A stretch of 64,000 nucleotides of DNA from Pestalotiopsis fici W106-1. Its lineage: Eukaryota > Ascomycota > Sordariomycetes > Amphisphaeriales > Sporocadaceae. The notes under the pieces are model-generated. The model had not been told where the DNA came from and did not search any database. It was given only the letters and a program-made list of their open reading frames with translations. Shown here piece by piece: positions 32,037-45,500 of this stretch. Position 1 is the first letter of the stretch. Each line of letters begins with the position of its first letter. A program made the translations under genes and the position numbers. The stretch spans positions 1 through 64,000 of the forward strand of contig NW_006917103.1 in assembly GCF_000516985.1 (NCBI RefSeq), given 5' to 3'.

Positions 32037-33488
32037 ATGGCAGCGTCTTCAGCAGCATCTACAGTGCATGGTGACGAGAGTTCGGTGATGGAGGGTGCAG
32101 ACTTTCTCGCCGACACGCAAGCCAAGACGCGCAACGACCCGTCTGGGCGCGTTACGCCGCAGCAGATTGGGACAGAAGCCAACATTTACCCAGCACCCAA
32201 CAATGCTGCCGAAGCCGACATTGAAAAGGGCGGTGCCGTCCCGCAGCTCAAGCCCGTCGGCGCGCCTCCTGGTTTTGCGCCGTCCGATTTCCCCGATGGT
32301 GGGCTGGACGCTTGGCTTACCGTCTTTGGTGGATTTTTTGCCCTCTTTTGCACATTTGGGCTGGTCAATTGTGTTGGAGTGTTCCTCAGCTATTATGTTC
32401 AGGGTCCATTAGATGGCTACGGCGAAAGTGCCGTCAGCTGGATCACGAGCACGCAAATATTCATCCAAACTGGCACCACGGCGATATGGGGCCGTCTTTA
32501 CGATTCATATAGTCCGCGATACTTGCTGATCACCGGAACGATTATTTACTGTTTTGGTTTGATGATGACATCTCTTTCCACGCAGTACTACCAATTCTTT
32601 CTCGCGCAGTCCATTGTGGCGGCAGCGGCGTCGGGTGCCATTTTCAACGCAGCAATGTCTTCCGTTATTACTTGGTTCTTCAAGAAGCGCGGTGCAGCGC
32701 TCGGAATCATTGCTTCTGGCTCTTCTTTGGGTGGTGTCTGCCTGCCAATCATGATGAATCACCTTATTGTGAGACTCGGCTTCCCGTGGACGATGCGTAT
32801 AATTGCGTTCATGTTCCTGGGCATGTGCGGCATCGCATCAGTTACCATCAAATCCAGGCTACCACCAAGACCAAAGCCATTTAATGTAAAGGACTACATC
32901 AAGCCATTCAAGGAGCCGGCCATGCTTCTGACCATGATTGCGTCTTTCTTGTTCTTTTGGGGCATGTTCCTACCTTTTAGCTATATAACGCTTCAGGCTG
33001 AGTCAGCTGGCATGGATGCATCATTGGCGCAATATCTCTTGCCAATACTTAATGCTGTCAGCATACTTGGACGTATCGGACCTGGAATTGTTGCAGACAA
33101 GATTGGCCGGTACAACTCCATGATATGCATCACCTTGCTGTCTGGCGTCATCACCTTGGGCCTCTGGATCCCCGGCACAAGCACGGGCGCTTTGATTGCC
33201 TATGGAATCATTTTTGGATTCTCTTCAGGCGGTTTCATCTCCTTGGCACCCACATGCATTGCACAGATATCCGACATTCGAGAAATTGGTACCCGTACAG
33301 GTGTAGCATTTGGCGTTCAGTCGCTAGGTGCTCTCACTGGGTCGCCTATCGGGGGTGCCCTGGTTAGGGCAATGGATGGAAATTACCTTGGACTGCAACT
33401 CTTTTGCGGTATTGTCATGACGCTGAGCGTTTTCGTCTTCCTGGCAGCCCGCTATGTACAACAAGGTTTTAAACTGGTCAAGGTGTGA
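32037..33488 (+). CDS. MFS transporter, monocarboxylate (MCT/MCH) type
   Basis: Single-exon 483-aa transporter. An ~80-residue polar N-terminus precedes [24 protein letters not shown], the fungal monocarboxylate-type signature (DGGxxAW). Further helices are [26 protein letters not shown], the loop [45 protein letters not shown] and [12 protein letters not shown]. The second half includes [33 protein letters not shown] and [25 protein letters not shown]. About 12 TM segments are expected, at the plasma membrane. Fungal members carry monocarboxylates, riboflavin or unknown solutes, and the substrate is not assignable. MAASSAAS was chosen as start; an in-frame ATG six codons upstream (32019) is also possible. 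Confidence 0.9.
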   Translation: MAASSAASTVHGDESSVMEGADFLADTQAKTRNDPSGRVTPQQIGTEANIYPAPNNAAEADIEKGGAVPQLKPVGAPPGFAPSDFPDGGLDAWLTVFGGFFALFCTFGLVNCVGVFLSYYVQGPLDGYGESAVSWITSTQIFIQTGTTAIWGRLYDSYSPRYLLITGTIIYCFGLMMTSLSTQYYQFFLAQSIVAAAASGAIFNAAMSSVITWFFKKRGAALGIIASGSSLGGVCLPIMMNHLIVRLGFPWTMRIIAFMFLGMCGIASVTIKSRLPPRPKPFNVKDYIKPFKEPAMLLTMIASFLFFWGMFLPFSYITLQAESAGMDASLAQYLLPILNAVSILGRIGPGIVADKIGRYNSMICITLLSGVITLGLWIPGTSTGALIAYGIIFGFSSGGFISLAPTCIAQISDIREIGTRTGVAFGVQSLGALTGSPIGGALVRAMDGNYLGLQLFCGIVMTLSVFVFLAARYVQQGFKLVKV

Positions 33489-36400
33489 GTCTTGTAATGT
33501 TTTATAGCAATGGAATATCGGCATTCCTACAAGTGAGGATATTATAAATGTGTTGTATATATGCGATTTGCCCGTCGCAGAAAGTTGTCCCGGCAGCAAG
33601 GCAATTTTATCGTGGCTCAAGATTTCTAGATTTTGCAATATTGTACACAGTGCCATGTGCTCAATTCACATGTTTCATTGACGTATGTCAACGCAGTGGG
33701 CCATGATCCCGCGAACTTGTCGCTTAAACTAACTCGCCTTGACGATTCAGTGAGTCAATGAATGATATTTCCATTTCCCCATCAAATATTTACATTGACC
33801 TATTACGGGGGATTTACTTTTCGTATCTTGCAAAAACAGTGATCCATTCCAAAGCTCACGGTACACTTGGCCTTGGTCAAGGGGCGTACATTGTGACGCT
33901 GCTACTACGCGAAAATCTGGGCTCGGAGAGATTGATTCTTGGTGGTACTACCATATTTTCTTGGGCACAGCCAGTATTTTCAAGAGAGAGGGCAAACAAA
34001 GCTCTCTCGAGTGACATTTCTTTTCTGCCAGCAAGAGCTTTCGTAATTAGAATGACGAAGGAAATTACAAAACTCACTAGCAATACATGGATTACTCTTG
34101 ACAAAAGCCCTCAAGATGCCAAGTGTCAATTTAAGCTTTGAGTGTTATGCTATCCTGGGTATTATAATGTGCCTAGTATTTGCGATGGAGTCACTATGCT
34201 TGATTTGTATATCAAGGACGACACTTTTCACCAGGATAAGATGATGCGACAATGCAGACAAATTCGAGTCCTTCGTATGGCCCATGCGGCTTTCGCGTAA
34301 CACGTCCCTTGCATCATGGAATTCAGAGATCATGTTGGAATCCACCTCGAAGACTTTGTCATATGTAGGGGCATTGCTGGGTGAATATCTGGTCGGCAAC
34401 GGACAATCGTTTCAAAAGCACAATCAATTGGACCTATTTTTCCGTCGAGATTTCTCATAATCAAAGCAGAAGTCAAGGTGAAAGACTGTATATTCGACGC
34501 CTTGATATAGCCCGTGATTCAATACAATGTTCCAAAGAAATGTGTATACTCGACAACAATCGAGCTTGCTGAGGGATGCCTTGGTGATGGATACAGTCAG
34601 ATCCCATTCAACAAGGTGCTTAACATTATTAAGGTCTGGCACCGCTTTCAGAGCGTCATCACAGAGTGGCAATGCTAGAATAGTGTACACACACTGGACG
34701 GATTAGGAAGGTCAATTTGTACATTGAGCCGCGGCTCCCACAAACGAATGTCGATAACGAGCCAAACGGCAGGATGTGGAGGGACACATTAGTGGTGGCC
34801 CGAGGCTCCGGCTAGATTGAAGTGCACCCTTGTTTCAGCTGAATGCTCATGGTCATGATGGACCAGTTACAAGGGACGTGGATCACGAGAAAAGTTTGTC
34901 TTTACCCCGCCATTTTTTTTATACCAGCTCATGGCGGGGGCTAGCGCTTGTCGTGTCGCTGCGAGTGCCGCCCGGACAGGACTACACCATTCAAATACAT
35001 GATGGAATCGTTGACTCGGATTTATTTGCTTCATTGGACTGCTACTCTTTCTTGAGTACGCAGCTCTTGGAGTTGGCACTTGCCTGGCATTTGGCCCTGA
35101 TGAAGCATCAAAGAGTATTTTCAGGTTCAAAGATTGGGAGGCGCAAAAGTTGCTGAAAAATTGCGGGAATAATAATCACATTTGGTCTTGCGACTGTTAT
35201 CTTCAACCCCAGCTCGGGCAAAAATCTATTAGCTCAGTGGTGACCCCCTTGCTCGGACGATGCCCAGAAGGAGGCACCCTTGCTCAAGGGCGCCATCACA
35301 AATCCGGCTTATTATCCATGAGCCTTCAAAGTATCAGGGTGGCGGCTCGACCCTGCGTCTTCCAAATCGTTGCGTGCCTGGTTACTTCCAAGACGGCCAA
35401 GCCAGTAGATTTCAACGCCAATTCTAGCAAGCATAGTGTCCAAGACTTGGCAAAGCTTGACTTGACACCTCGACATTCCAAACATGATGGCTAATAAATG
35501 TGTTACTATCAAGGGATCGAGTAGGTAGTGGACATTTTGATCAAGATTGTATTGTAAAAGCAGAGGATGCATGTATTCCATTGTCATAGATAAGCGATAT
35601 ACATGGTACTCGTCAGTGTAGATCTTCCCTGGTTGTGTAGGTACCTACCTAGGTACTTTTAGCGGCGGGCTGTCTTTGTAGTAGGATCGTGGACCCGACC
35701 GTCCGTCGTATGTTGGTTGCAAGAATGCGCCAAATCAAATCCATTTTGATACCTGCTAGATTGGTAGGCGCCCTTGAATCCTTCCGCCCGTATGTTGCCA
35801 AGTCGTTTGACAGCGTCGTCCAATGAACTTACTGCCACAAGGATGGCTGCTTCATTAAGCTTTGATGAACATTTGCTGGATTTCTAGTCACCATGCACTA
35901 TTGAGACGGTACCTAGTGCCCGCTGCCCCTCATGTCTACTCGCCCGCAAAAACGACTCGGTGGTACACTTGAAATCAAGCTCCAATGTTTTGTGGCCATT
36001 TTCATGAACTTGTAAATGTTCAACATTGGACAAGGCAGAGGACAGAGACGGTTCAAACTTGGATCAATCATATCAATGTTGAATCACTGCAGGATCGCCC
36101 AGTGCTGCCCTTATAACCAAAATTGGCATACCTGTCGTTGGTCCGTACCATGATCCAATCGCATGGGGCCCTGGATTTGAACCTGGCAGGTGCAAAATTC
36201 CAGGCGGCGGGAAAATGGCTCCGATCCAAGGGTTGGGGTAGTCGCATATGCTGGAAGGAGGACAGATACGAAATGCCAGACCAGACCCTTTGGCCCCTGT
36301 TCTACCTGTCAGCTCAAGAGGCAAAGCTGATGGATGGAAAATGCAACCCTCGACACCACGGACAGGCGCTCAGCTACCTAGGGACGCAGCAATCTGCATC

Positions 36401-37529
36401 TTCAAGTGCATACCATCTACACTAGAAGGTTTCTAGAATGCTTGCCATGCGAGCGTCTGATGGCACATATCTGGACAGAGACTAATCGGAGCGGCGCCAT
36501 TGGATGCGTACGTAATGCCACGTCTGCAGAGTACAAAATCTACAAGGTTGGAATTGGTAGATGAATCTTGTGACCATTTTTGTTCCTCTCCCGATATCAG
36601 ACCGCCAAGCTGCGGCAGGAACTTGAGAAGAAAAAATGAGGCAGGTTCTTCCAATCCCCGTCCAATCTACACCTCCATGGCTGCGAAAAACAACTGGTCT
36701 TTTGCCGACGTTTTGCAACGCCATACGCCATGTCATCCGTCAGCCGTCCATCTGCAAAATGCGTCTGCCCAGGCCTCCACCGCCCGCAATGTCTCAACCG
36801 TGTTGGGGACTCGGCAAGCTCATTCGCGCCGAGACGAAAGATCAATTTATTGATGGTTGTGTGAGATCCACACGCGTGCATTGATTGTTGGTGCGCGGCC
36901 CCGCCACATTCCCTGCACATGCTGTGTAGGGTGCGTTATGTCGGTATACCCATTCACCCGCATGTAAAAAGAGATTCTGGCCTACCGGTTTGCTCGCACA
37001 CTGCATACTCGGCTGTTCCGCGCCATGAACAACGCGGCCTATAGTCCCTTCCCCAAAGCTGCCATGGGATGATCCCCGTCTTGCCACCAGCCCTCCATGG
37101 CCCTCCTCGCTCGCATTTCCGACTGGCAGGCGGTTTCCGACTGATAGGTCTTTCTTGACAACCTTCCATTTTCGCTCTGGTATAGACTCGCCTGTGGCCC
37201 ATCCCTACATGTATTGGATGTATCATCCCAGATCGCTGGGATCGGTCCACTCCTCTAGTAGTCCATCTCTCCGGGAGGGTTCCATATTGGGACAAGCCTG
37301 TGTAGACCACCGTTCGCTTCCAACAGCCAGAGCGGCGTGGAGGGGTCGACATACAGGGTCGACATACAGGGCCCGAACAATCGATGCGGAGCGACCTTGA
37401 TACCGCAGAGGTATAATTAATATCAGTGCCTCCTCTCTGTCGTCCTGCAGCCTCAGTCTCTTCAGCCTTCCCAAGCACGGTGCTCCATTGCCTGCCGCCT
37501 GCAGTCAAACTCTGTTGGTATCCTCAAAG
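33489..37529. other. Gene-poor 4-kb stretch upstream of the OPT gene
   Basis: Only scattered ORFs of about 60-185 codons are present, none with a recognisable family or coding-like composition. The longest, minus 36954-37508, overlaps the OPT promoter and leader. It contains a palindromic GTACCTACCTAGGTAC at 35641-35656 and a short tandem GGTCGACATACA at about 37346-37372. The last 300 bases probably hold the OPT promoter and 5' UTR. Confidence 0.5.
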
Positions 37530-40099
37530 ATGGGCTTCTCGCTTCGTCGCAAAAATGGCGAAAGCCACGCTCAGTCCAGTGAGACCGAGGTACACGTCGT
37601 CTCTTCGGGCACCGACAATCACGCTCTCGAACAGGCCGACTTGCACATTAGACGTCTGAAGGATCAACATCGATTTGACCCCTTCTTACAGGAGGAAAAG
37701 ATTGATGCCATTGACGCGGCCATTGAGAGCGGAAATGCTGAAAAGGAGACTGCCGTTGAGGCTTCACTTATTGGCGAAAACTCGCCATATGCCGAAGTGC
37801 GCGCTGCTGTAAGTCTCGTCCCAACATTGCACAATGCCAACTGCAGTCGTCTAACCACAAGTCCAGGTGCCCAACACCGACGACCCAGATTTGCCAGTTG
37901 ATACTATTCGCGCTTGGACAATTGGATTCATCACGTGCACAGTCGTTGCTGCCATGAACTTGCTCATGGGCCAGCATTACACTGGTCTAGTTATTCAAAG
38001 TTCCGTCGTCCAGTTGATCTCTTACCCCATGGGCAAGGGTTGGGCTGCCATTATGCCCGACGTCAGGATTTTTGGCGTTGCTCTCAATCCTGGCCCCTTT
38101 AACAAGAAGGAGCACACCATTATTACCATGATGACTGCTGCCGGCGCTGCCATGAGTTATGCCTTTGACATCCTGCTTGCTCAACAGGAGTTTTATGGCC
38201 AAGCCTGGGGCTGGGGCTTCCAGATCTTGCTCACCATTTCGACTCAAGCTTTGGGTTTTGGTATGGCTGGCATGCTGCGTCGATTCCTTGTCTGGCCCGC
38301 GGCCATGGTGTGGCCCGCAACGCTCATCACCACCACCGTCATGGACAGTTTGCATGACCACCGGCCGACCGATCCCAGCAAGGCAAATGGTTGGACCATT
38401 GGTCGTTACAGATTCTTCCTGATTGTAGCCATAAGCGCCTTCTCTTGGCATTGGGTCCCGTTTGTTATTGCTCCCTTTCTATCATATTTGGGCAATTTCC
38501 CTACATGGGCCGCGCCAGACAATGTTGCAGTCAACCAGGTGTTTGGAGGTGTCCATGGACTTGGAATCATTCCACTATCGTTGGACTGGACGATCCCGAC
38601 TGGCTGGTTCTACAGTCCTCTTCAGTACCCGTCTTTCGCCTTGATCAACATGGGTGTCGGAGGACTGCTATTCTTGCTGGGTATCGTCGGCATCGGCTTT
38701 GCGTCTCAGGACTTTATGAAGTACCTACCTCTCCTATCAAACACCAACTACGATCATTTCGGAGTCAAGTACAACACCACGCGTGTGCTCTCTGCCGACC
38801 TTACCCTTGACGTGGAAGCATACAAGGACTACTCACCACTGTTTGTTGGACCAGCCTTTTCACTTGCCTATGGTATGGGCTTTGCCACTTTGATCTCAAC
38901 TTTGACTCATGTCGCCCTCTTTTATGGCAAGGACATTTGGCGCCGAGCTAGAAACGCTCGGTATGAGGAGCCTGACATTCATCTCAAGTTGATCCGTAGA
39001 TACAAGGAAGCTCCCGAGTGGTGGTTCTTTGCCGTCTTTGTCATTAGCTTTATCTTTGGCATGGTGGCTGCTGTATGTTGGGACACCCACTTGCCATGGT
39101 GGGCTTACATTGTCACCATTATCATTGGCGCATTCTTTGTTCTCCCTGTTGGTAAGTTTCCATGACATTGTATAAACTCGAAAGGCGCAAGTAATTCTAA
39201 CACCAGCATTAGGTATTATTCAAGCCGTCACTAATTCACAGACTGGCTTGAACGTCATTACTGAGATGATTGTTGGTTACATGCTGCCCGGAAGACCCGT
39301 CGCCATGATGCTCTTCAAGAGTTTTGGCTACATGTTTGCATACAACTGTCTGCAGTACGAGTCTGACATGAAGGTCGGCCACTACATGAAGGTCCCTCCA
39401 CGGTCCATGTTTCGTGCTCAGCTGTTTGCTGTGATTTGGCTTTCCATTGTTCAGGTAAGTGATTTATGGATTCATTGCCTCGTCTTGTTCTAACACGTTG
39501 CACGTTAGGTTTCCACTTTCAACTGGATGCTCGGCACTCTACCCGGTGTCTGTACCGAGGATCAGCCCCAAGGATTCACATGTGCCGGCGCCCGGACTTT
39601 CTTCAACGCATCCGTTATCTGGGGCTTGATTGGCCCCAAGCGCATGTTTGGTGCCGGTGCCATCTACTCTTGGACCAACTGGTTCTGGCTGATTGGATTC
39701 ATCCTCCCCGTCATTCAATTCTTTGTCGCTCGAAGATACCCCAAGAGCATTGCTCGATACATCTTCTTCCCGGCACTCTTTGGTGTTAGTGGCATGATTC
39801 CTCCTGCTACCATCTTCCAGCTCCTCTGCTGGCTGACCATTGGTTTGACTTTTAATGTCATTGTGAAGCGCAAGTTCTTTGGCTGGTGGGGTCGGTACAC
39901 CTATGTGCTTTCAGGAGCCATGGACATTGGCACGGCATGTTGTCTGGTTTTGTTCGCAGTAGGAATTGGTATCTCCGAGGCTTCATTCCCTGACTGGTGG
40001 GGTACTGTTGGATTCACCAACAGTCTTGACCAGCAAGGCTTGACCATGTCTAAACAACTCCCGGATGGTGAGTGGTTTGGTCCAGCAACTTGGTCATAG
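37530..40099 (+). CDS. OPT-family oligopeptide transporter
   Basis: Predicted 798-aa, about 14-16 TM proton-coupled transporter for small peptides (tetra/pentapeptides, glutathione or metal-peptide complexes). Exons are 37530-37808, 37867-39151, 39213-39454 and 39509-40099, with introns all GTAAGT..AG and phases correct. A ~95-residue acidic cytoplasmic N-terminus precedes VDTIRAWTIGFITCTVVAAMN. The family hallmarks are the NPG motif (VALNPGPFNKKEH) and the KIPPR-like motif (HYMKVPPRSMFRAQ). Other OPT blocks are LSLDWTIPTGWFYSPLQYP, QDFMKYLPLLSNTNYDHFG, TGLNVITEMIVGYMLPGRP and FFNASVIWGLIGPKRMFG. The C-terminus SFPDWWGTVGFTNSLDQQGL is also typical. Full length, no defects seen. Confidence 0.95.
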
Positions 40100-40776
40100 T
40101 TTACGAGGTCCTATCATCAAAGCCATCGAAAGATACCCCTGTAGTTTAAGCGTCTGCCGTCTCTGCAGAGAGCCCAGGACTCATGAAAATAAAGACACGT
40201 TGATTAAGAGTACGACTCATCTACACCTACTTGATTCAGTGGCACAAGTGATGAAGATTAATAGTGCTTGATCCACCCTCCTTGCTGATGTAGCCATGTT
40301 GGCAAGGCAGAGACGACACGGAGAAGAACACGAATCGTTTTAATGTTTTACATTACCATCTGGAACTTTTGAATCACAGTGTCACAACGACATTATTTGA
40401 TTTGCGTGCAAACGAGGATCAACTTTAGATACATGGTCGCAAGTACGCGCGAGTCAATGTAATGGATAAAATGGTATAATCCGATAAATGTAAAGTCTAC
40501 ACAAAAACCAGATGCACCAAGCTTGAATGTATTCAAGTGCATGTATTAAGTAGCCCCGCTGATTTTTCATATTGACTGATTGGCTGCTAAAAGTGCCAGG
40601 GCTGCGCCGAGGGGCTGTAGAGCTAAAATCAATCAACGCGCTACGCGTCTTCCCGTCGCGTCTTTCATTGCACGCCGACTTTTGAGTCTAGGAGCTCTTT
40701 GGCTTGACAAGATTGAACCGACGGAAATCAACCCAGGTCGCCATTACGAGAAATTCCTGCTCAAGGCTTTTGTTCC
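40100..40776. other. Intergenic between OPT and primase genes
   Basis: 3' end of the OPT gene and promoter of the primase gene. An MluI-like ACGCG cluster (AACGCGCTACGCGTCTTCCCGTCGCGTC at about 40637-40664) lies 110-140 bp before the primase start, resembling the MCB element of fungal S-phase genes. No other gene was recognised. Confidence 0.5.
40640..40664 (+). promoter_or_regulatory. Candidate MCB-like (ACGCGT) site upstream of primase
   Basis: The stretch CGCGCTACGCGTCTTCCCGTCGCGTC contains one full ACGCGT and two adjacent CGCG words. MBF binds ACGCGT in promoters of replication genes in yeasts and probably in filamentous fungi. Its position about 110-140 bp before the primase start codon fits G1/S control. 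That control is inferred from motif and location only. Confidence 0.45.
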
Positions 40777-42503
40777 ATGATGCCGCATTCCATCACACCA
40801 GAGATTCCAACCCCGCCTGCTGGTGCAGAGGACACAATGACGGATGCGACGATGCAAAACGGCGACAGCCAGGCCAGTAACGATCACGACATCACAATGG
40901 CCGAACCACATGCGCTTCCCAGCGAGCACAGCGTTGGGCCTGAAGAGGAAAAGAAGGAGGTCAAGCTTGAAGATCTCTTTGCAGATGTCGAATCAGATGA
41001 TGAATTTCCGAGCTCACGGCCCGCTGAGAATAAAATGTCGAGTTCTCCAGAGCTGCCATCATCGCCAATGTACGTTTACACGCTGTCCCGTTCTTCTCCG
41101 CCGGTGGACAGGCCGACTCGGTATCGCGTTCTAATGGGAAGATAGAGATAAAAGCGCACCAGGCTCAAACTCGGACCCCGAGCTCATGCGTACATTTTAT
41201 CAGCGACTTTTTCCTTGGCGACAGCTCTTCCAGTGGCTCAACCACTCCCCAACACCAAACAATGACTTTGGCCATCGCGAATTCGCCTTTACACTCTACA
41301 ATGATGCGTATCTGCGTTATCAATCCTATGCCACAGCCGACCTGCTGCGAAAAGATGTCCTGCGTCTCCTTCCCTCCCGTTTCGAAATCGGACCCGTCTA
41401 CACCACAAACCCGCGCGACCGCAAGACCCTGAGAAATAGCAGCGCCTTCAAACCCTTGTCCAAGGAATTGTGCTTTGATATCGACTTGACAGACTATGAC
41501 GATATCAGAACGTGCTGTGACAAGGCCAACATTTGCACAAAGTGTTGGCGCTTCATGGTCATGGCAATCAAGGTCATTGACATTGCCCTCCGAGACGATT
41601 TTGGTTTCAAGCACATCATGTGGGTGTACTCTGGACGGAGAGGTGCTCACGCCTGGGTCTGCGACAAGAAGGCCCGCACACTTGACGACCAGAAGCGAAG
41701 GGCAATTGCCGGTTATCTCGAAGTTCTCAAAGGCGGAAGCCAAGGTGGCAAAAAGGTCAACTTGTGGCGACCATTACATCCGCATTTGAGGTGAGTCTCG
41801 CCCATCATTTCTCCCCTGTATCATTACACGGCGTGAACAGCGAGTGGTGACTAATCATGCTTTTTGCAGTCGGTCGATAGATATCCTAGCACCTCATTTT
41901 CAGAAAGATATTCTCGAGACTCAAGACCCTTGGGCATCGGATGAGCGATCGACACACTTGCTCACTCTACTCGAGAACAAGTCTCTCAGCGATGCCTTGC
42001 GCAAGAAATGGGATTCCTCGCCGGGCCGGTCCAGCACGTCCAAATGGGCTGACATTGATACTCTGGCCAAGAACGTGCTCAACAATGAAAAGGACAGCAA
42101 GAAATTGAGGGACGCCAAGCAGGATATCGTCTTGGAGTATACTTACCCGCGTCTCGATATCGAGGTTTCCAAAAAGTTGAACCATTTGCTCAAGTCGCCG
42201 TTTGTGGTGCATCCTGGCACCGGGAGAGTTTGTGTCCCAATCGATACCAAACACGTAGAAGACTTTAACCCGCTCGAGGTTCCAACCCTTCATGGCCTGC
42301 TGGCTGAGATTGACAGCTGGACTAGCCAGGGCGATTTGGCAGGCGGAGTCAAGAAGGAGCCGGGCAAAAGTCTTCAGGACTGGGAAAAGACAAGTCTCAG
42401 ACCCTATGTGGAATTTTTCAGAGGCTTTGTTATAGCACTGATGAAGGATGAGCGGGATCCAATGGTCAAGAGGGAGAGGGAGGAAGACGGCATGGAGTTT
42501 TGA
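40777..42503 (+). CDS. PRI1: DNA primase catalytic (small) subunit
   Basis: Predicted 523-aa archaeo-eukaryotic primase subunit that synthesises RNA primers as part of DNA polymerase alpha-primase. Exons are 40777-41069, 41146-41790 and 41870-42503 (introns 76 and 79 bp). A ~105-residue acidic disordered N-terminus (MTDATMQNGD, EEEKKEVKLEDLFADVESDDEF) precedes the core. The core starts ELMRTFYQRLFPWRQLFQWLNH and continues with REFAFTLYNDAYLRYQSY. The catalytic acidic pair is in CFDIDLTDYDD (Asp209, Asp211), and the zinc knuckle is TCCDKANICTKCW. The primer-binding SGRRGAHAWVCD (His266 region) and later KKLNHLLKSPFVVHPGTGRVCVPID are family hallmarks. It ends VKREREEDGMEF. All key residues are present. 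The gene symbol follows the yeast name. Confidence 0.95.
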
Positions 42504-45500
42504 GCAAAGCGTAGTTTTTCATTTCTCAAGTATACCACTGTTATTCCTAGATATCTTGAAGGAATTGCCCATATGCATATCCAGTTCAGTTGAGTCCATG
42601 CGAGTTTGTATCGCCTTGTACCTGCGAGAAAAGAAGATGTCTTGATCTTTCAGCAAGTTGACTGTCCCTAGGTGTGTCAGTCCTCCAGGGCCGTTTGAAA
42701 TGATGGCAGATGTTTACAGCAATTGACTAATACACTTTGACACTATCGAGATTTTTGAACCGAGGTCACTAAATGAGAAACTGCTGTGCTTACGGGGCCC
42801 AATATCTATTATAGGTTATGGTAATATCAACGATGGGTGACACGAGGTCAATACTCAGTCGGCCACTACATTTTCCCTCATCTCTCTTATTCTCTCACCC
42901 ATCTTTCCCTGTTTGTAATGATAAAGATCTTGGATAGCTGCCTTGAGTGTGTTCCTGCGAGCCTCAGCGCCAGTCTGGGCCCCGGTCTAGTCTCTGATGG
43001 TTATTTCCGTAGTCAATACGATTCCCTCCTTTCTCTGTTTCGTTGTACCTCAAGTATATATTCCTCGCTTGCTGGCCGGCTATCGCCATTCGAGGCAGAT
43101 TGATATACGGACCGGGCCAAAACAAGATCCTTTCCGCCTTTGATACTAGTCCGATATGTTTCGTTTCTCTTTGGGAATGACGGTGTTTGCATTCAAATTC
43201 GGCGTCGGGTTTACTGGGTCGATTGCGGTCATACCTGTCGCTTCGTTTGGTGAGTTGAGCAGCGCGCCCGGTTCGTAAAATATCGTTGTAGTTTCTATAT
43301 TGACCATAAGGAAGCTTGAGGACCTTTCCAAGGACAGGTTTCAAGGTCGGAGCGCAAGCGGCAATGATACGGACATTTAGTTGCAGACTACCAACACGAT
43401 TTCAAGTTAGTGGCTAGTTCACTTCTCGCTGGACCATGCGAGACCTACAACCCCAGAACTGAATACTCTACCTAAATGTCTTGTCCTTGTCAGTTGCAAA
43501 TGCAATCTGATGGTATGCCTTGACAGCACCTAGGGCCACGGCACTTGAGTTCCACGTTGGCGAGGAAGCAAGTAATTTTACCTCGGTGTGCATCTTACAA
43601 GTAGATAATAATTATCAAGTAAATGCGGACTTGTAGCTTTAGTTGCAGTTTCGGTATGATTGGGATCGGTAGAGTCTCGAAACAAATGTCGGTGAAGATA
43701 TTGAATGCTTTCAAGGGTGAGCGGTCCGAATATTTTGTAAAAGCATGCCATATAGCTGCCAAACTCACCAGTGTTTACAAGACCAAACTTGATAAAGAGG
43801 GCAATATCATAGCATTTGGGGTGAATAGCTTTGTTGCAGAAGCCTTTGATCGGCTGGCACATGCAAAGTAAAGTCAGCCAAGCCAAAATGGTATGACAGC
43901 AGACACGACCTGTTCAAAAAGGTCCAAAATCAGTACATGCCCATCAGTGAGATGTAGCTGCGTTGATAATTACCAACGAGGCCTCATAGAGCCATTGAAT
44001 AGAACTTGTTCGTGCTGAGGCGCAAGAACGAAAAGGCTGTAGATATTTTGAGTGACCCAACGCTCCCATGGCGTATATTAGTGATTCAAAAAAGGCAATG
44101 TGATTGAAAGTGGTTGTGTCTAATGGCGAGATTGTGTCCGCGTGCCGACCTAATCCAACGTATCTCTGGAGTATAAAGCAGAGCAACCCGCCAAAGGTGC
44201 AAAGCTGTTGGTCAGAATATGGAGTACATTTGGTTTCTAATGTCACTCACTATGCAAACCACCATGGCAGTGTCATCTTTGCCTGCGGCCTTGAACTTCC
44301 TACTCGTGCATAAATGCGCAGTGATGCCGGTATACACCACTGCTGCCTCCAGCGACGCTCAATATATATGAAACATTGCTTTCCGCTGTCCTCACAGGAT
44401 CTACCGATACTTTTGACATGACCAAGAAGAGCAGTTGAGGATAAGAGAGAATGATTTCCAAATTCAAGACAGCAAGCAGTGATGTATACCGGCAACGAGC
44501 CGGATATTGTATTGTAGAACCACTTGAGTAGAGATATCGATGCATCTACTCACTTCACTGGCATCTGTCTTTTCAACTTGACGTGTTTCGGGTTCAGTGA
44601 TTTTCACGTTCTGGGCTTTTCCAATGCATGGTTCCTGTTCAAGAGCAGTTTCCAGACACCAGACGGCCTTGATGCTGTTGACGAGATGATACAAGCATGG
44701 ACACGCCAGAATCAAACGGAATGCACCCTGCCGTTGCAGCCAGTGCTTTGGTAAATAATCCCATAGGTCAGACATGGGGGAAAGGCTTGGGGCACAGAAA
44801 ACATTATGCTTTGTTGGGAGATGGATCCGAAGAGATCAAGACTTGCATACCTACAGTCCATTCGGTTGGATTATGTGATACAATACCTGGGCGTTACCTA
44901 GGTCTCATACTACTTGGCATGCCTTCGTATTAGGCTCTCCTGGGTCTAAAATGACTTGTACTGTTGCTTCTCACCTTTTGGTGATTTCCCATGGCGAGTT
45001 CATTGTTCATGTCATTAATCATCACAGTGTCCAAATTAGCGGGTGCATGCCGAGATTATCAAACATGTTTTCGAATGGCACAGAAAATCTCTTGGCAAAG
45101 TCATGTGTGTCGATTACATTCGGATAAAACTCTTCCTTGTCTTGTCTCTTGGGCTTTTCCAACGTCGAGAGCGGGCCCCGAGCCTGGTTCCACATGCCAA
45201 TGAACAACTAGGTAGAAAACATGTGGAGTTGCCGCAACGGGTCTTGAAAATAAGCTTGTCTCTGGGGCATACGAATGATCTGAGGATATTCGCCTGATCA
45301 GCGGGATCGTCGATCAGTTCGGCCAAGCTAAAATGTTATAGATTCCATGTGGAGTTGTTATTGTGTGTTTTCAGAGCCAGAGGCAGAAGCAATGTCTAAA
45401 TCCAAGCACGCATAATCAAATTCACACGTGGTGATTTCACGTTTTTCCCAAACGCCGGGTTGATTGATTGATTCCCTTGCTGCTTGCCTCTTGGGCGGCT

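Noticed and set aside
36150..36200. B-box-like GGTTCAAATCC on the minus strand
   Set aside because: Flanking bases do not form a T-stem and no cloverleaf can be drawn.
36954..37508. 184-codon minus-strand ORF
   Set aside because: It overlaps the leader and promoter of the OPT gene, has low-complexity Arg/Gly/Trp content and matches no family.
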